Source: Arthrobacter agilis
GTDB lineage: Bacteria; Actinomycetota; Actinomycetes; Actinomycetales; Micrococcaceae
Assembly (NCBI RefSeq): GCF_030816075.1
Contig: NZ_JAUSXO010000001.1
Coordinates: 1,612,001-1,676,000 of the forward strand
Length of the DNA: 64,000 bases
Reading direction: 5' to 3'
Shown here: positions 16,752 to 24,659 of the stretch, piece after piece
How the letters are laid out: each line of letters opens with the position of its first letter
Position numbering within the stretch: the first letter of the stretch is position 1
The notes under the pieces: model-generated
Seen by the model: only the letters and a program-made list of their open reading frames with translations
Database searches by the model: none
Told to the model about the DNA's origin: nothing
Translations under genes and position numbers: made by a program

Positions 16752-17707
16752 TCACGCGGGGGCAGCACGCCGGTTCCGGCCCTGATAGAGACGCCGGTAG
16801 CTCGAGGGCGTGGTGTTGAGTTTCCGGGTGAAGTGGAGACGGAAATTGGCTGTTGTCCCCAGGCCGGTCCGGGAGGCGATCGCGTGCACCGTCAGGCCGG
16901 TGGTCTCCAGAAGGTGGCATGCTTCGGCGATGCGTTGGTCGTTCAGCCACCTCAGGGGCGTCATTCCTGCTTCGGCCGTGAATTTCCGGGTGTGAAACTC
17001 CTGGGCGCCCAGCCGGCATGGGAGGCCATGTCGTCCACCGTGAGCGGTTCGGCCAGGTGCTGCCTCGCCCACGCGCAGGTATCGGCGAAGAGGGCCAGGG
17101 GTGCGGCGACCGCACGTTCCATGAACTGGACCTGGCCGCCTTCGCGGTGCGGGGCCACCACCATCCGTCGGGCGATGCTGTTGGCCGCCTCGGTGCCGAA
17201 GTCCTTGCGGACCAGGTGCAGGCACAGGTCGATGCCGGCCGCGACCCCGGCGCTGGTGCTGACGGCTCCCTGGTCGATGTAGAGGACGTCGGCGTCGACG
17301 GAGACACCGGGGTACAGGGTCTGGAGACGCTGCGCGCTCCTCCAGTGCGTGGTGGCCCGCTTGCCGTCCAGAAGGCCTGCGGCGGCGAGCGCGAAGGCGC
17401 CCGTGCACACCGACACCACCCGTGCCCCGTTGGCGGCCGCCTGACGTAACGCCTCGCAGACCTCGGCGGAAGGGTCGTCCAGCGGTTCGTAGCCGGGCAC
17501 CACGACCGTGTCCGCGGACAGGAGGGCATCCAGACCGTCGGTGGCCTGGATGGAGTAGCCGGACGTCGTCGGGACCAGACCGGGCTGGGCCGCGCAGACA
17601 CGGAAGGAGTACCGCGCCCGTTCATCCGCATGGCCGAAGACCTGCGCAGGGATGGCCAGGTCGAAAGCGACCACATCCTGCAGTGCCAAAGCGACGACCC
17701 GGTGCAT
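16752..17707 (-). pseudogene. GlxA-type AraC family regulator, frameshifted
   Basis: The first frame (17707 to 16961) encodes an intact DJ-1/PfpI-like sensor domain of about 200 residues (MHRVVALALQDVVAFDLAIP, VCTGA with Cys101) and the start of the AraC DNA-binding domain (VDDMASHAGWAPRSFT). It then shifts. The rest of the helix-turn-helix domain (RKFTAEAGMTPLRWLNDQRI to SYRRLYQG) continues in another frame to 16752. At about 16990 the coding strand reads TTCACACCCGG; removing one CA gives F-T-R-K-F and restores the family sequence. So a two-base CA gain (or sequencing error) breaks the gene. It is divergent from the hydrolase gene, and element copy B lies in the shared promoter. Confidence 0.8.
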
Positions 17708-17757
17708 AGGGCCACTGTACCGAGCAGGGCATCGCCTGAGCGGAATCCTTTCCATGA

Positions 17758-17809
17758 AGGGCATTTTCGCCCCGCAGATCCGCTGCCACCGGGTGGCAGC
17801 ATGAGCGCA
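17758..17809 (+). repeat. 52-bp shared upstream element, copy B
   Basis: This is the partner of copy A at 15051-15102. It sits in the divergent promoter between the AraC-type regulator gene and the alpha/beta hydrolase gene, and its last base is the first base of the hydrolase ATG. It contains AGGGCATTTTCGCCCC (GGGC/GCCC dyad) and the perfect palindrome at 17783-17799. The ATG at 17801 opens a three-codon frame ending ATGA over the hydrolase start. Confidence 0.7.
17783..17799. promoter_or_regulatory. perfect 17-bp palindrome, candidate operator
   Basis: CTGCCACC and GGTGGCAG flank a single G. The eight-base arms match perfectly. The palindrome overlaps the end of element copy B just before the hydrolase start. 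In copy A the matching stretch is only partly symmetrical, so it may be a single strong site for one dimeric protein or an mRNA hairpin at the ribosome-binding region. Confidence 0.45.
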
Positions 17810-19176
17810 TGACCCTTCCCCCGGCGAGCACGAACAGAACGTCCCGCACTTCCACGAGCCCCCACACCGCGGCTCGGAAGCGTCTCCGCCCTCATCCGTC
17901 GCGCAAGGATCGCACCGGCTGGATCGCCGCCGGTTCCCTGGTGACCGGGGCGCTCGCCGCACTCCTGCTGGCCGCTGCACCGTTCATCCCGCCCACCGAG
18001 AGCGGCGTGAGCGGCGCCGTCCTGGTGGGGCTCGCCCTGGGCTGGGCGATGCTGGCTGGTCTCTCGGGACGGCTCACCGATCAACCGCAGCGATGGGCCG
18101 CGGCTCCGGCACTCCTCCTGGGACTGACCGGTGTCCTCCTGGTGGTGTTCGGTGCCCCGCTGCGCGCCGCGCTCACCTGGGTATGGCCGCCCGCCCTGCT
18201 GGTCGTGGCCCTCTGGATGATCCCCCACGCCCGACGCCGGCTGCGCGGCCGCAGCGGGCGCGTCCTGCTCTACCCGGTGATCGCCGTGCTGGTCCTGGCG
18301 TCGCTGGGTGGAGGCTACGAAGCCGCAGGCGAAGCGGCGGACGCGAGGGCCCATGCCATGCCGGGCCGATTGATCGACGTCGGCGGACACCGCCTGCACC
18401 TGGACTGCACCGGCTCAGGCAGCCCGACCGTCGTACTCGAACCCGGTGCGGGCGGGATGTCGTCGGATCTCGGGCGGATAACCCCGGCCGTCGCCCGTGA
18501 CACCCGGGTGTGTATCTACGATCGGGCGGGCCGGGGCTGGAGCGATCCGGCGACCACCCCACAGGATGCCGCCCGGATCGCGACGGACCTCCATACGCTG
18601 CTGCAGCGCGGGGACGTCCCCGGACCGTACGTCCTGGCGGGACACTCGTTCGGTGGACTCTACGTCCTCACGTTCGCCGCCCACTACCCCGAGGACGTGG
18701 CCGGACTCGTCCTGGTGGACTCGACCGCGCCGGCATCCGGCCCCGTCCGGTCGGCGCATCCCGACGACTCCGACTCCGACATGGTGGACCGGATCTCGGC
18801 GCTCGCCGCGAGCGCCACGCGCCTCGGTGTCGGACAGTTGCTCGGTGTGACGCCCGCCCATGCGCAGAGCACGCTCCACGAGTACGGCCACGGCGGCTCC
18901 TCCGTGCAGCAGGCTGCCGCCCTGAAGGATCTTGGCGGCAAGCCGCTGGTCGTCCTGACCGCGGGCCGTGGGAGCGCGCCCGGCTGGGACGTATCGCAGG
19001 ACGTCCTGGCCTCCCTGTCGTCCGACAGCCTGCACCGCGTGGTCGACGGCGCCACCCACGCGTCGTTCATCACCGACCAGGAGGATGCGTCCGCGGCTGC
19101 CCGGGGGATCCTCGACGTCGTCTCCGCCGTACGGGCTGCAACTCCTCTGACGCCCCGAGACGTCGAAGGCCTGTGA
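17809..19176 (+). CDS. alpha/beta hydrolase with N-terminal membrane domain
   Basis: A 455-residue protein. Residues 1-40 are polar and basic. About 40-170 hold four transmembrane helices (first WIAAGSLVTGALAALLLAAA). The C-terminal 270 residues form an alpha/beta hydrolase domain: GHRLHLDCTGSGSPTVVLEP, the oxyanion region, CIYDRAGRGWS, the nucleophile elbow GHSFGG (Ser about 281) and the late GATHASF with the catalytic His. The catalytic part probably faces the outside, but topology is inferred. Substrate is unknown. The ATG directly abuts element copy B, suggesting co-regulation with the DJ-1/PfpI gene by the flanking AraC-type protein. Confidence 0.8.
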   Translation: MTLPPASTNRTSRTSTSPHTAARKRLRPHPSRKDRTGWIAAGSLVTGALAALLLAAAPFIPPTESGVSGAVLVGLALGWAMLAGLSGRLTDQPQRWAAAPALLLGLTGVLLVVFGAPLRAALTWVWPPALLVVALWMIPHARRRLRGRSGRVLLYPVIAVLVLASLGGGYEAAGEAADARAHAMPGRLIDVGGHRLHLDCTGSGSPTVVLEPGAGGMSSDLGRITPAVARDTRVCIYDRAGRGWSDPATTPQDAARIATDLHTLLQRGDVPGPYVLAGHSFGGLYVLTFAAHYPEDVAGLVLVDSTAPASGPVRSAHPDDSDSDMVDRISALAASATRLGVGQLLGVTPAHAQSTLHEYGHGGSSVQQAAALKDLGGKPLVVLTAGRGSAPGWDVSQDVLASLSSDSLHRVVDGATHASFITDQEDASAAARGILDVVSAVRAATPLTPRDVEGL

Positions 19177-19373
19177 TGCCGAACCCGGGCGGAGGCGGCG
19201 AGGAGCGTTTGTCCGGGGCGGCCGCACCGGTGCGTCCGACACCGGAGGCCTGAACCGTGCGGCACCACAGGCGGCTCCCGGTTGACGCCGTCCCCGTCGT
19301 CGTCCCTTGACAGCCGGACGCCGCGGAGGATCATTCGAGGGACAGGACTTCGGGCCGGACGTCGGAGGACACC

Positions 19374-19667
19374 ATGGCGCTCACGGATGGCACCCACACA
19401 CCGATTCGGGTCGAGCTCGTGGCCGGCACCTCCGGTGAGGCCGCAGACTCGAGGATCCCCCGTGCGATCGCAGCCGCAGCACTGGTGCCGGGTGCGGTGG
19501 CTGCCTTCTTCGCAGCCGATGACGGCGAACGGTCCGTGTACGACGACCCGGCCGTCCTGCGTGCCGGCGACTCGGGCCAGACCTCGACCAGCACAGCAGC
19601 ACCCTCCCCTGATATTGATCCCCTCGGGTTCTTCGATCCGGGTGACGCAGCGGGCGACGGCGACTAG
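19374..19667 (+). CDS. hypothetical small acidic protein
   Basis: A 97-residue frame with GGAGG five bases before the ATG. It has a short hydrophobic alanine-rich stretch (AIAAAALVPGAVAAFFAA) and an acidic Asp/Gly/Ser-rich C-terminus. No family is recognised. Codon bias and the ribosome-binding site support it over other frames. The gap 19177-19373 upstream and 19668-19841 downstream contain no other clear gene. Confidence 0.45.
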   Translation: MALTDGTHTPIRVELVAGTSGEAADSRIPRAIAAAALVPGAVAAFFAADDGERSVYDDPAVLRAGDSGQTSTSTAAPSPDIDPLGFFDPGDAAGDGD

Positions 19668-19841
19668 CGCTCCTACGGCAGCAGCAGGACGTCGACGGCA
19701 GCGCAGGGCGGCGACGACGCAGGAGCAGCAGGAGCACAGCCCGGCCGTGCCTGTCGGACCGCCGGTTGGTCCTGCCCGGCTGGACGGCGAGGACGCTCGG
19801 CGTGTTCTATGGTGGACGGAATCAGTAAGGGAGCAATCTGC

Positions 19842-20609
19842 ATGGCATGCAACGGCTGCGCCGTATCCTCACGACTCGGCTTCGAGTTCAGCATGGCTTT
19901 CCAGCCGATCTACGACGCGGTCGACGAGCGCGTGTGGGGCTATGAGGCGCTGGTCAGGGGCCTGTCGGGCGAGGGCGCCCCCGAGGTCCTCTCGCGCATC
20001 CTGCCGGACCAGCGGTACCGCTTCGACCAGGACTGCCGCGTGAAGGCGATCGAGCTGGCATCGCGCCTGTTCCCTGCCGGCGAGGATTTGAAGCTGTCCA
20101 TCAATTTCATGCCGAACGCAGTCTACGAACCGGCCGCGTGCCTCCGAGCGACGCTGCGCGCAGCCGCGCGGTGCAGCTTCCCGACGTCGGCCATCATGTT
20201 CGAGTTCACCGAGAACGAGGAGGTCGAGGACACCGCCCACCTCACGAACATCATCACCGAATACCGCAAGCACGGTTTCACCACCGCCATCGACGACTTC
20301 GGTGCCGGTCATGCGGGGCTGGGCCTCCTGGTGGACTTCCAGCCGGACCTGATGAAGCTCGACATGAAGCTCGTGCGCGGCATCGACGGCAGCCCCGCTC
20401 GCCAGGCCGTCGTGTCCGGTGTCCTCGGCATCGCCGGGGAGCTCGGCATCACGGTGCTCGCAGAAGGTGTCGAGACGGAGGCGGAGTACCTGTTCCTGAA
20501 GGCGGCCGGTATCCGCCTGTTCCAGGGCTACTGGTTCGCGACGCCGGCATTCGAGGATCTTCCTCCGGTACGTCTCGGGTCGGTTCCCGCCATCGGCGTC
20601 GTCGCCTAG
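19842..20609 (+). CDS. stand-alone EAL domain protein
   Basis: A 255-residue protein made almost entirely of one EAL (cyclic-di-GMP phosphodiesterase) domain. It starts MACNGCAV, a Cys-x2-Cys N-terminus, then FEFSMAFQPIYD and the motif YEALVRG (EALVR). Further motifs are LSINFMPNA, FEFTENEEVED, DDFGAGHAGLGLL, MKLDMKLVRGID and LAEGVETEAEY. The metal-binding and catalytic residues (E of EAL, N, E, DD of DDFG, K, E of EGVE) appear present, but loop 6 reads DDFGAGHAG rather than DDFGTGYSS. Close relatives of this shape sometimes act as blue-light or redox partners, so activity should be tested. The ATG at 19842 has GGGAG upstream; 19809 is an alternative. Confidence 0.82.
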   Translation: MACNGCAVSSRLGFEFSMAFQPIYDAVDERVWGYEALVRGLSGEGAPEVLSRILPDQRYRFDQDCRVKAIELASRLFPAGEDLKLSINFMPNAVYEPAACLRATLRAAARCSFPTSAIMFEFTENEEVEDTAHLTNIITEYRKHGFTTAIDDFGAGHAGLGLLVDFQPDLMKLDMKLVRGIDGSPARQAVVSGVLGIAGELGITVLAEGVETEAEYLFLKAAGIRLFQGYWFATPAFEDLPPVRLGSVPAIGVVA

Positions 20610-20628
20610 GTCCGCGCTCCCCGTCCCC

Positions 20629-20655
20629 GCCGGCTCGATCGATCCTCGAGCCGGC
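20629..20655. terminator. hairpin between convergent EAL and unknown genes
   Basis: GCCGGCTCGA (20629-20638) pairs with TCGAGCCGGC (20646-20655) around a seven-base loop. The ten-pair stem lies between the convergent EAL gene and the minus-strand gene ending at 20657. There is no T-run, so it may act as a bidirectional hairpin rather than a classical terminator. Confidence 0.55.
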
Positions 20656-20656
20656 C

Positions 20657-21028
20657 TCAGGCCGCAGGGGCCGGGCTGGCGCCTGAGGCATGCTCCTCCG
20701 ACTTGCTTTCGAAGAACTCACACAGCGCCGCCGCACGGTCCAGTTCCTTCGCAAGACCACGCAGCCTGCCGGCGCTCATCGCGAGGTCCCGCTCCCGTGG
20801 ACCGAAGTTCACTTCCCACCTCGGGTCACCGGGTCCTACCGGATGAAGGAAGATGTCCGAGGGCAGATCGTTCAAGCGCATGACGACCAGTCCCGTGTCG
20901 GCCCCGGCACCGCCGTCGTGCTGCAGGACCTCGATCACGCCCGGGGTCTCCTCGGCATCGGCGGCGAATTCCCACACCCATTGCTCCAGAAGGCTTTTGC
21001 TCCGATAGGGCACGACGAACCTCTTCAC
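20657..21028 (-). CDS. hypothetical protein conserved beside priA
   Basis: A 123-residue soluble protein beginning MKRFVVPYRSKSLLEQWVWE. The middle has an acidic segment and VVMRLNDLPSDIFLHPVG. A C-terminal helix (RERDLAMSAGRLRGLAKELD) follows, and the tail is Ala/Pro-rich. No family is recognised. It lies 93 bp downstream of priA on the same strand, at the border between the variable left part and the core block. The intervening 93 bp hold no gene. Confidence 0.6.
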   Translation of the reverse strand: MKRFVVPYRSKSLLEQWVWEFAADAEETPGVIEVLQHDGGAGADTGLVVMRLNDLPSDIFLHPVGPGDPRWEVNFGPRERDLAMSAGRLRGLAKELDRAAALCEFFESKSEEHASGASPAPAA

Positions 21029-21121
21029 TTGTCAGCGGATCCCTACTTCGGGGCAGCTACACGGTACAGCCTGTGCGCCCCTCGGGAACGCAGGCCCTCC
21101 CGGCGCGGCGTTCCTGGTGGG

Positions 21122-23311
21122 TCAGAGCACGTCCAGCGCGTCGAGCCGGATGTGCACCGGTTCGCCTGTCCGCCGAGCGGACAGGGCGGCGCGGCGTGCC
21201 CGCAGCTGCGCGGTGATGCCGGCGGCCGCCCGGTAGGGGAAGAACAGCAGGACGCGGTGGCTGCCCTGCCCTGCCAGTGCGTCGGCCGGCACTGTCGGCG
21301 CGCCGCCCTTCGACGCGCCGGCTGCGGCACGCGCGGCGAGCATCGCCTCCCGCCGGATGTCCGGCGGGACGGGCGCCGGGCCGACGACGCGCGCGACGCC
21401 TTCCGTCCGGACACCCTCGAGGAAGTGGGTGAGGGCTTCGCGGGTTCCCGTGAGCACCGCGTACCGGACTGCGGGAGGCAGTCCCAGCTCCTGGCGCTCG
21501 CCGAGTTCCCGCGAGGCGGCGCCTGCCGGGTCCCACCGCACGAGGTGTCCCACCGCGACGTCGTCGTCACCCGTGATCACCACGGTGCCGCCCGCCGTCG
21601 AGGGGCGCGCGAGGATCGCGGCCGAGAACCAGCGGCGGAGGGCGTCCTCGCCGGCCCGCAGCGACTCCCTGCTGAGCAGGGCGTTGCCGTCGAGCAGGAT
21701 CACCGCGGCGTACCCTGCCGGCGCCACCGGTTCGGCGCCCGGCGTGGCGACGACGACCGCGGGTGCGTCCCGCACCGCGTCGACGATGTGCTCACCCGCC
21801 GAGGAGATCACGGGCACGCCGGGGAACGCCCGTCCCAGTTCCTCGGCGGTGCGGGTGGCTCCCGCTACCGTGGCGCGGATCCGGGTTCCGCCGCATTCGG
21901 CGCAGGACCACGCCGTCTCGGGGCGCCCGCACCACCGGCAGGCGAGCGGGGCGGACCGGCCGGCCTGCGCCAGCGGCCCGGCGCAGGCCGAGCAGCGCGC
22001 GGGGTGGCGGCACCTGTCGCAGGCCAGCGCCGGGGAGAACCCGGTGCGTGCGACCTGCAGCAGCACGGGACCGTGCTTCAGGCCCGCCTGCGCCGCAGCC
22101 CAGGCGGCGTGCGGGATCCGGGCCTGCGCGGCCAGGGGGTCGCGCTCCATCTGGAACGCGTCCGCGGCATGGACGACGCGCGGGGTGGCCCGGCGTACCT
22201 CCGTGCGGTCGGCCTGGATGGCGTGGGCCCAGCCGGTGTCCACGAGGCGCTGGGCCTCCGTGGTGCGGCCGACAGACGAGAACAGCATCGCGGTGCCCTC
22301 GTGCTCGGCCCGCAGCAGCAGGACGTCCCGGATGTGCTGGTAGGGGGCGCGCTGTTCGATGTGCTGGTCGTCGCCGTCGTCCCACAGGCAGACCAGGCCG
22401 AGGTTCCGTACGGGTGCGTAGGCGGCCGACCGGGTGCCGACGGCGACGGTCGCGGTGCCGTGCAGGACGCGCAGGAAGTTCCGGTATCTCGGCGTCGCGC
22501 CGTCCTCCCCGGTGAGGCGGGCGACGGCATCCGCCCCGAGCCGGGCGACGAGTGCACCTTCCACCCGCGCGAGGTCGCGCTGGTCCGGGACCACGACGAC
22601 CGAGCCCCGCCCGGACGTGGCGGTGGCCGCCACGGCGTCGGCGATCTCCTCCGGCCATGCGGTGGCACCGTACCCGCCGAGGCTGGTGAGGACGGCACGC
22701 GGCGACTCACCCGCCCGGAGGTGCTCGAGGTAGGCGCGCCCGTTCACGTACCGGCCGAAGCTGCCGGAGGAGCGCGGTTCCACGACCACGGGGAGCACCG
22801 GTTCCTGGGCGTCGTCCGCCGCCGGGTCCACCGTCCCCATGCTGCCGGGGAACTCCGCTTCGACGCGGGCCATCCGCGGCGGGACGGCGGAGCGCAGGAC
22901 GTCGCTCACGGTGCCGACGGACCGCGCGGAGACGGCGGTCGCCAGGGCGAGGATCTCCGGTGTGAGGACCTGTTGCGGCGACACGACCTTGCCGAGGGGC
23001 AGGAGCGTGGCCGTGGTGCTCGCCTCGTCGACCCGCTCCGCCAGGAACGCGGACTGCTCGCGCCCGGCGAACCGCACCTTCACCCGCACGCCGGGCTGTG
23101 CCTCGGCGTCCATCGCGGCCGGCACCGCATAGTCGAAGAACCGGTCGAGGTGCGGCAGCTGGGCGTCGAGGATGACCCGTGCCACCGGCAGGGAGGACGC
23201 CCGCTCGGGGTCCGCCTGCGGGAGCCTGGCCGGACCGAATCCGTGCAGGAGCGACAGCTGGCCGTCCATGCCCGGGGCCGGCCGAACGGCGGGGCGCTTG
23301 GTCTCCGTCAT
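21122..23311 (-). CDS. priA: primosomal protein N' (PriA), actinobacterial type without helicase motifs
   Basis: A 729-residue PriA homologue for replication restart. The N-terminal 3'-DNA-binding domain is present (VARVILDAQLPHLDRFFDYA). Zinc-binding cysteines occur as CDRCRHPARCSAC and CRWCG-CAECGG at about 430-475. Where E. coli PriA has Walker A (GxTGSGKTE) this protein reads TSLGGYGATAWPEE, and where DEEH is expected it reads CLWDDGDDQH. So the ATPase core is degenerate, as known for actinobacterial PriA proteins, which probably load the primosome without unwinding. It follows metK by 45 bp on the same strand. Confidence 0.88.
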   Translation of the reverse strand: MTETKRPAVRPAPGMDGQLSLLHGFGPARLPQADPERASSLPVARVILDAQLPHLDRFFDYAVPAAMDAEAQPGVRVKVRFAGREQSAFLAERVDEASTTATLLPLGKVVSPQQVLTPEILALATAVSARSVGTVSDVLRSAVPPRMARVEAEFPGSMGTVDPAADDAQEPVLPVVVEPRSSGSFGRYVNGRAYLEHLRAGESPRAVLTSLGGYGATAWPEEIADAVAATATSGRGSVVVVPDQRDLARVEGALVARLGADAVARLTGEDGATPRYRNFLRVLHGTATVAVGTRSAAYAPVRNLGLVCLWDDGDDQHIEQRAPYQHIRDVLLLRAEHEGTAMLFSSVGRTTEAQRLVDTGWAHAIQADRTEVRRATPRVVHAADAFQMERDPLAAQARIPHAAWAAAQAGLKHGPVLLQVARTGFSPALACDRCRHPARCSACAGPLAQAGRSAPLACRWCGRPETAWSCAECGGTRIRATVAGATRTAEELGRAFPGVPVISSAGEHIVDAVRDAPAVVVATPGAEPVAPAGYAAVILLDGNALLSRESLRAGEDALRRWFSAAILARPSTAGGTVVITGDDDVAVGHLVRWDPAGAASRELGERQELGLPPAVRYAVLTGTREALTHFLEGVRTEGVARVVGPAPVPPDIRREAMLAARAAAGASKGGAPTVPADALAGQGSHRVLLFFPYRAAAGITAQLRARRAALSARRTGEPVHIRLDALDVL

Positions 23312-23356
23312 GATGCTGCGGCGGGCAGCCCGTGCCGCCCGCCGTCCCCTCCCGCC

Positions 23357-24568
23357 TCAGGCGTTGAAGTAGCTCCGCAGCTTGTCCACACGGTCCGTGC
23401 GCTCCCAGGTGAAGCCGTCCTCCTCGCGGCCGAAGTGGCCGTGCGCGGCGGTCCGCTGGTAGACCGGGCGCTTGAGGTCGAGTGCGTTGATGATGCCGAG
23501 GGGCCGCAGGTCGAAGATCTCGCGGATCGCGGCGCCGATGGCCTGCGGGTCCACCGTCTCCGTGCCGAAGGTCTCGACGTAGATGCCGACGGGCTGCGCC
23601 ATGCCGATGGCATAGGCGATCTGGATCTCCGCGCGGCGGGCGAGGCCGGCGGCGACGACGTTCTTCGCGACCCAGCGCATGGCGTAGGCCGCCGAGCGGT
23701 CCACCTTCGAGGGGTCCTTGCCGCTGAAGGCTCCGCCGCCGTGGCGGGCCATGCCGCCGTAGGTGTCGACGATGATCTTGCGCCCGGTCAGGCCGGCGTC
23801 GCCCACGGGGCCCCCGATGATGAAGGCGCCCCCCGGGTTGAGGATGTGCCGCACGTCGGAGGCGTCGAGTTCGGAGTCCGCGAGCACCGGGGTGATCACG
23901 TGCTCCACGAGGTCGGCGCGCAGCTGATCGAGGGAGACCTCGGCCGCGTGCTGCGACGAGATGACCACGGAGTCGATGGACACGGGCCGGTCGCCGTCGT
24001 ACCCGATGGTGACCTGGGTCTTGCCGTCCGGGCGCAGGTACGGGAGGGTGCCGTCCTTCCGGACGCTGGTGAGCCGCTCCGAGAGGCGGTGCGAGAGCCA
24101 GATGGGCGTGGGCATGAGCACGGACGTCTCGTCGCTCGCGTAGCCGAACATGATGCCCTGGTCCCCCGCGCCCTGGGCGTCGTACGGATCCAGGCCCGTG
24201 CCCTCGCGGGTCTCGAGGGAGGTGAAGACGCCGGACGCGATCTCGGCGCTCTGCTGGCCGATGGACACGGACACGCCGCAGCGGGCGCCGTCGAAGCCGT
24301 TCGCCGAGGAGTCGTAGCCGATGCCGAGGATGGTCTTGCGGACGATGTCGGGGATCTCGACGTAGGCCTCGGTGGTGACTTCCCCCGCCACGTGCACGAG
24401 GCCGGTGGTGACCAGGGTCTCGACGGCGACGCGGGAATCGGGGTCCTGGGCGAGCAGGCCGTCGAGGATGGCGTCGCTGATCTGGTCGCAGATCTTGTCC
24501 GGATGCCCCTCGGTGACCGACTCCGAGGTGAACAGGCGCAAGGAGGACTCAGGGCTGGGAGAATTCAC
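23357..24568 (-). CDS. metK: S-adenosylmethionine synthetase
   Basis: A 403-residue cytoplasmic enzyme making S-adenosylmethionine from methionine and ATP. The start GTG gives [20 protein letters not shown]. Signatures are [16 protein letters not shown] near residue 20, [12 protein letters not shown] near 130 and [19 protein letters not shown] near 270, all intact. Length is normal for bacterial MetK. It lies 91 bp after coaBC and 45 bp before priA, in the usual actinobacterial order gmk-rpoZ-coaBC-metK-priA. Confidence 0.97.
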   Translation of the reverse strand: MNSPSPESSLRLFTSESVTEGHPDKICDQISDAILDGLLAQDPDSRVAVETLVTTGLVHVAGEVTTEAYVEIPDIVRKTILGIGYDSSANGFDGARCGVSVSIGQQSAEIASGVFTSLETREGTGLDPYDAQGAGDQGIMFGYASDETSVLMPTPIWLSHRLSERLTSVRKDGTLPYLRPDGKTQVTIGYDGDRPVSIDSVVISSQHAAEVSLDQLRADLVEHVITPVLADSELDASDVRHILNPGGAFIIGGPVGDAGLTGRKIIVDTYGGMARHGGGAFSGKDPSKVDRSAAYAMRWVAKNVVAAGLARRAEIQIAYAIGMAQPVGIYVETFGTETVDPQAIGAAIREIFDLRPLGIINALDLKRPVYQRTAAHGHFGREEDGFTWERTDRVDKLRSYFNA

Positions 24569-24659
24569 GTGCCCACTCTACTGGGTCGGAGGGACAGTGC
24601 TGCCCGGTGCTGCGTGCTGCGGCGGACGCCGGACCGGCCGTCGGACCGCACTGCGCGGC

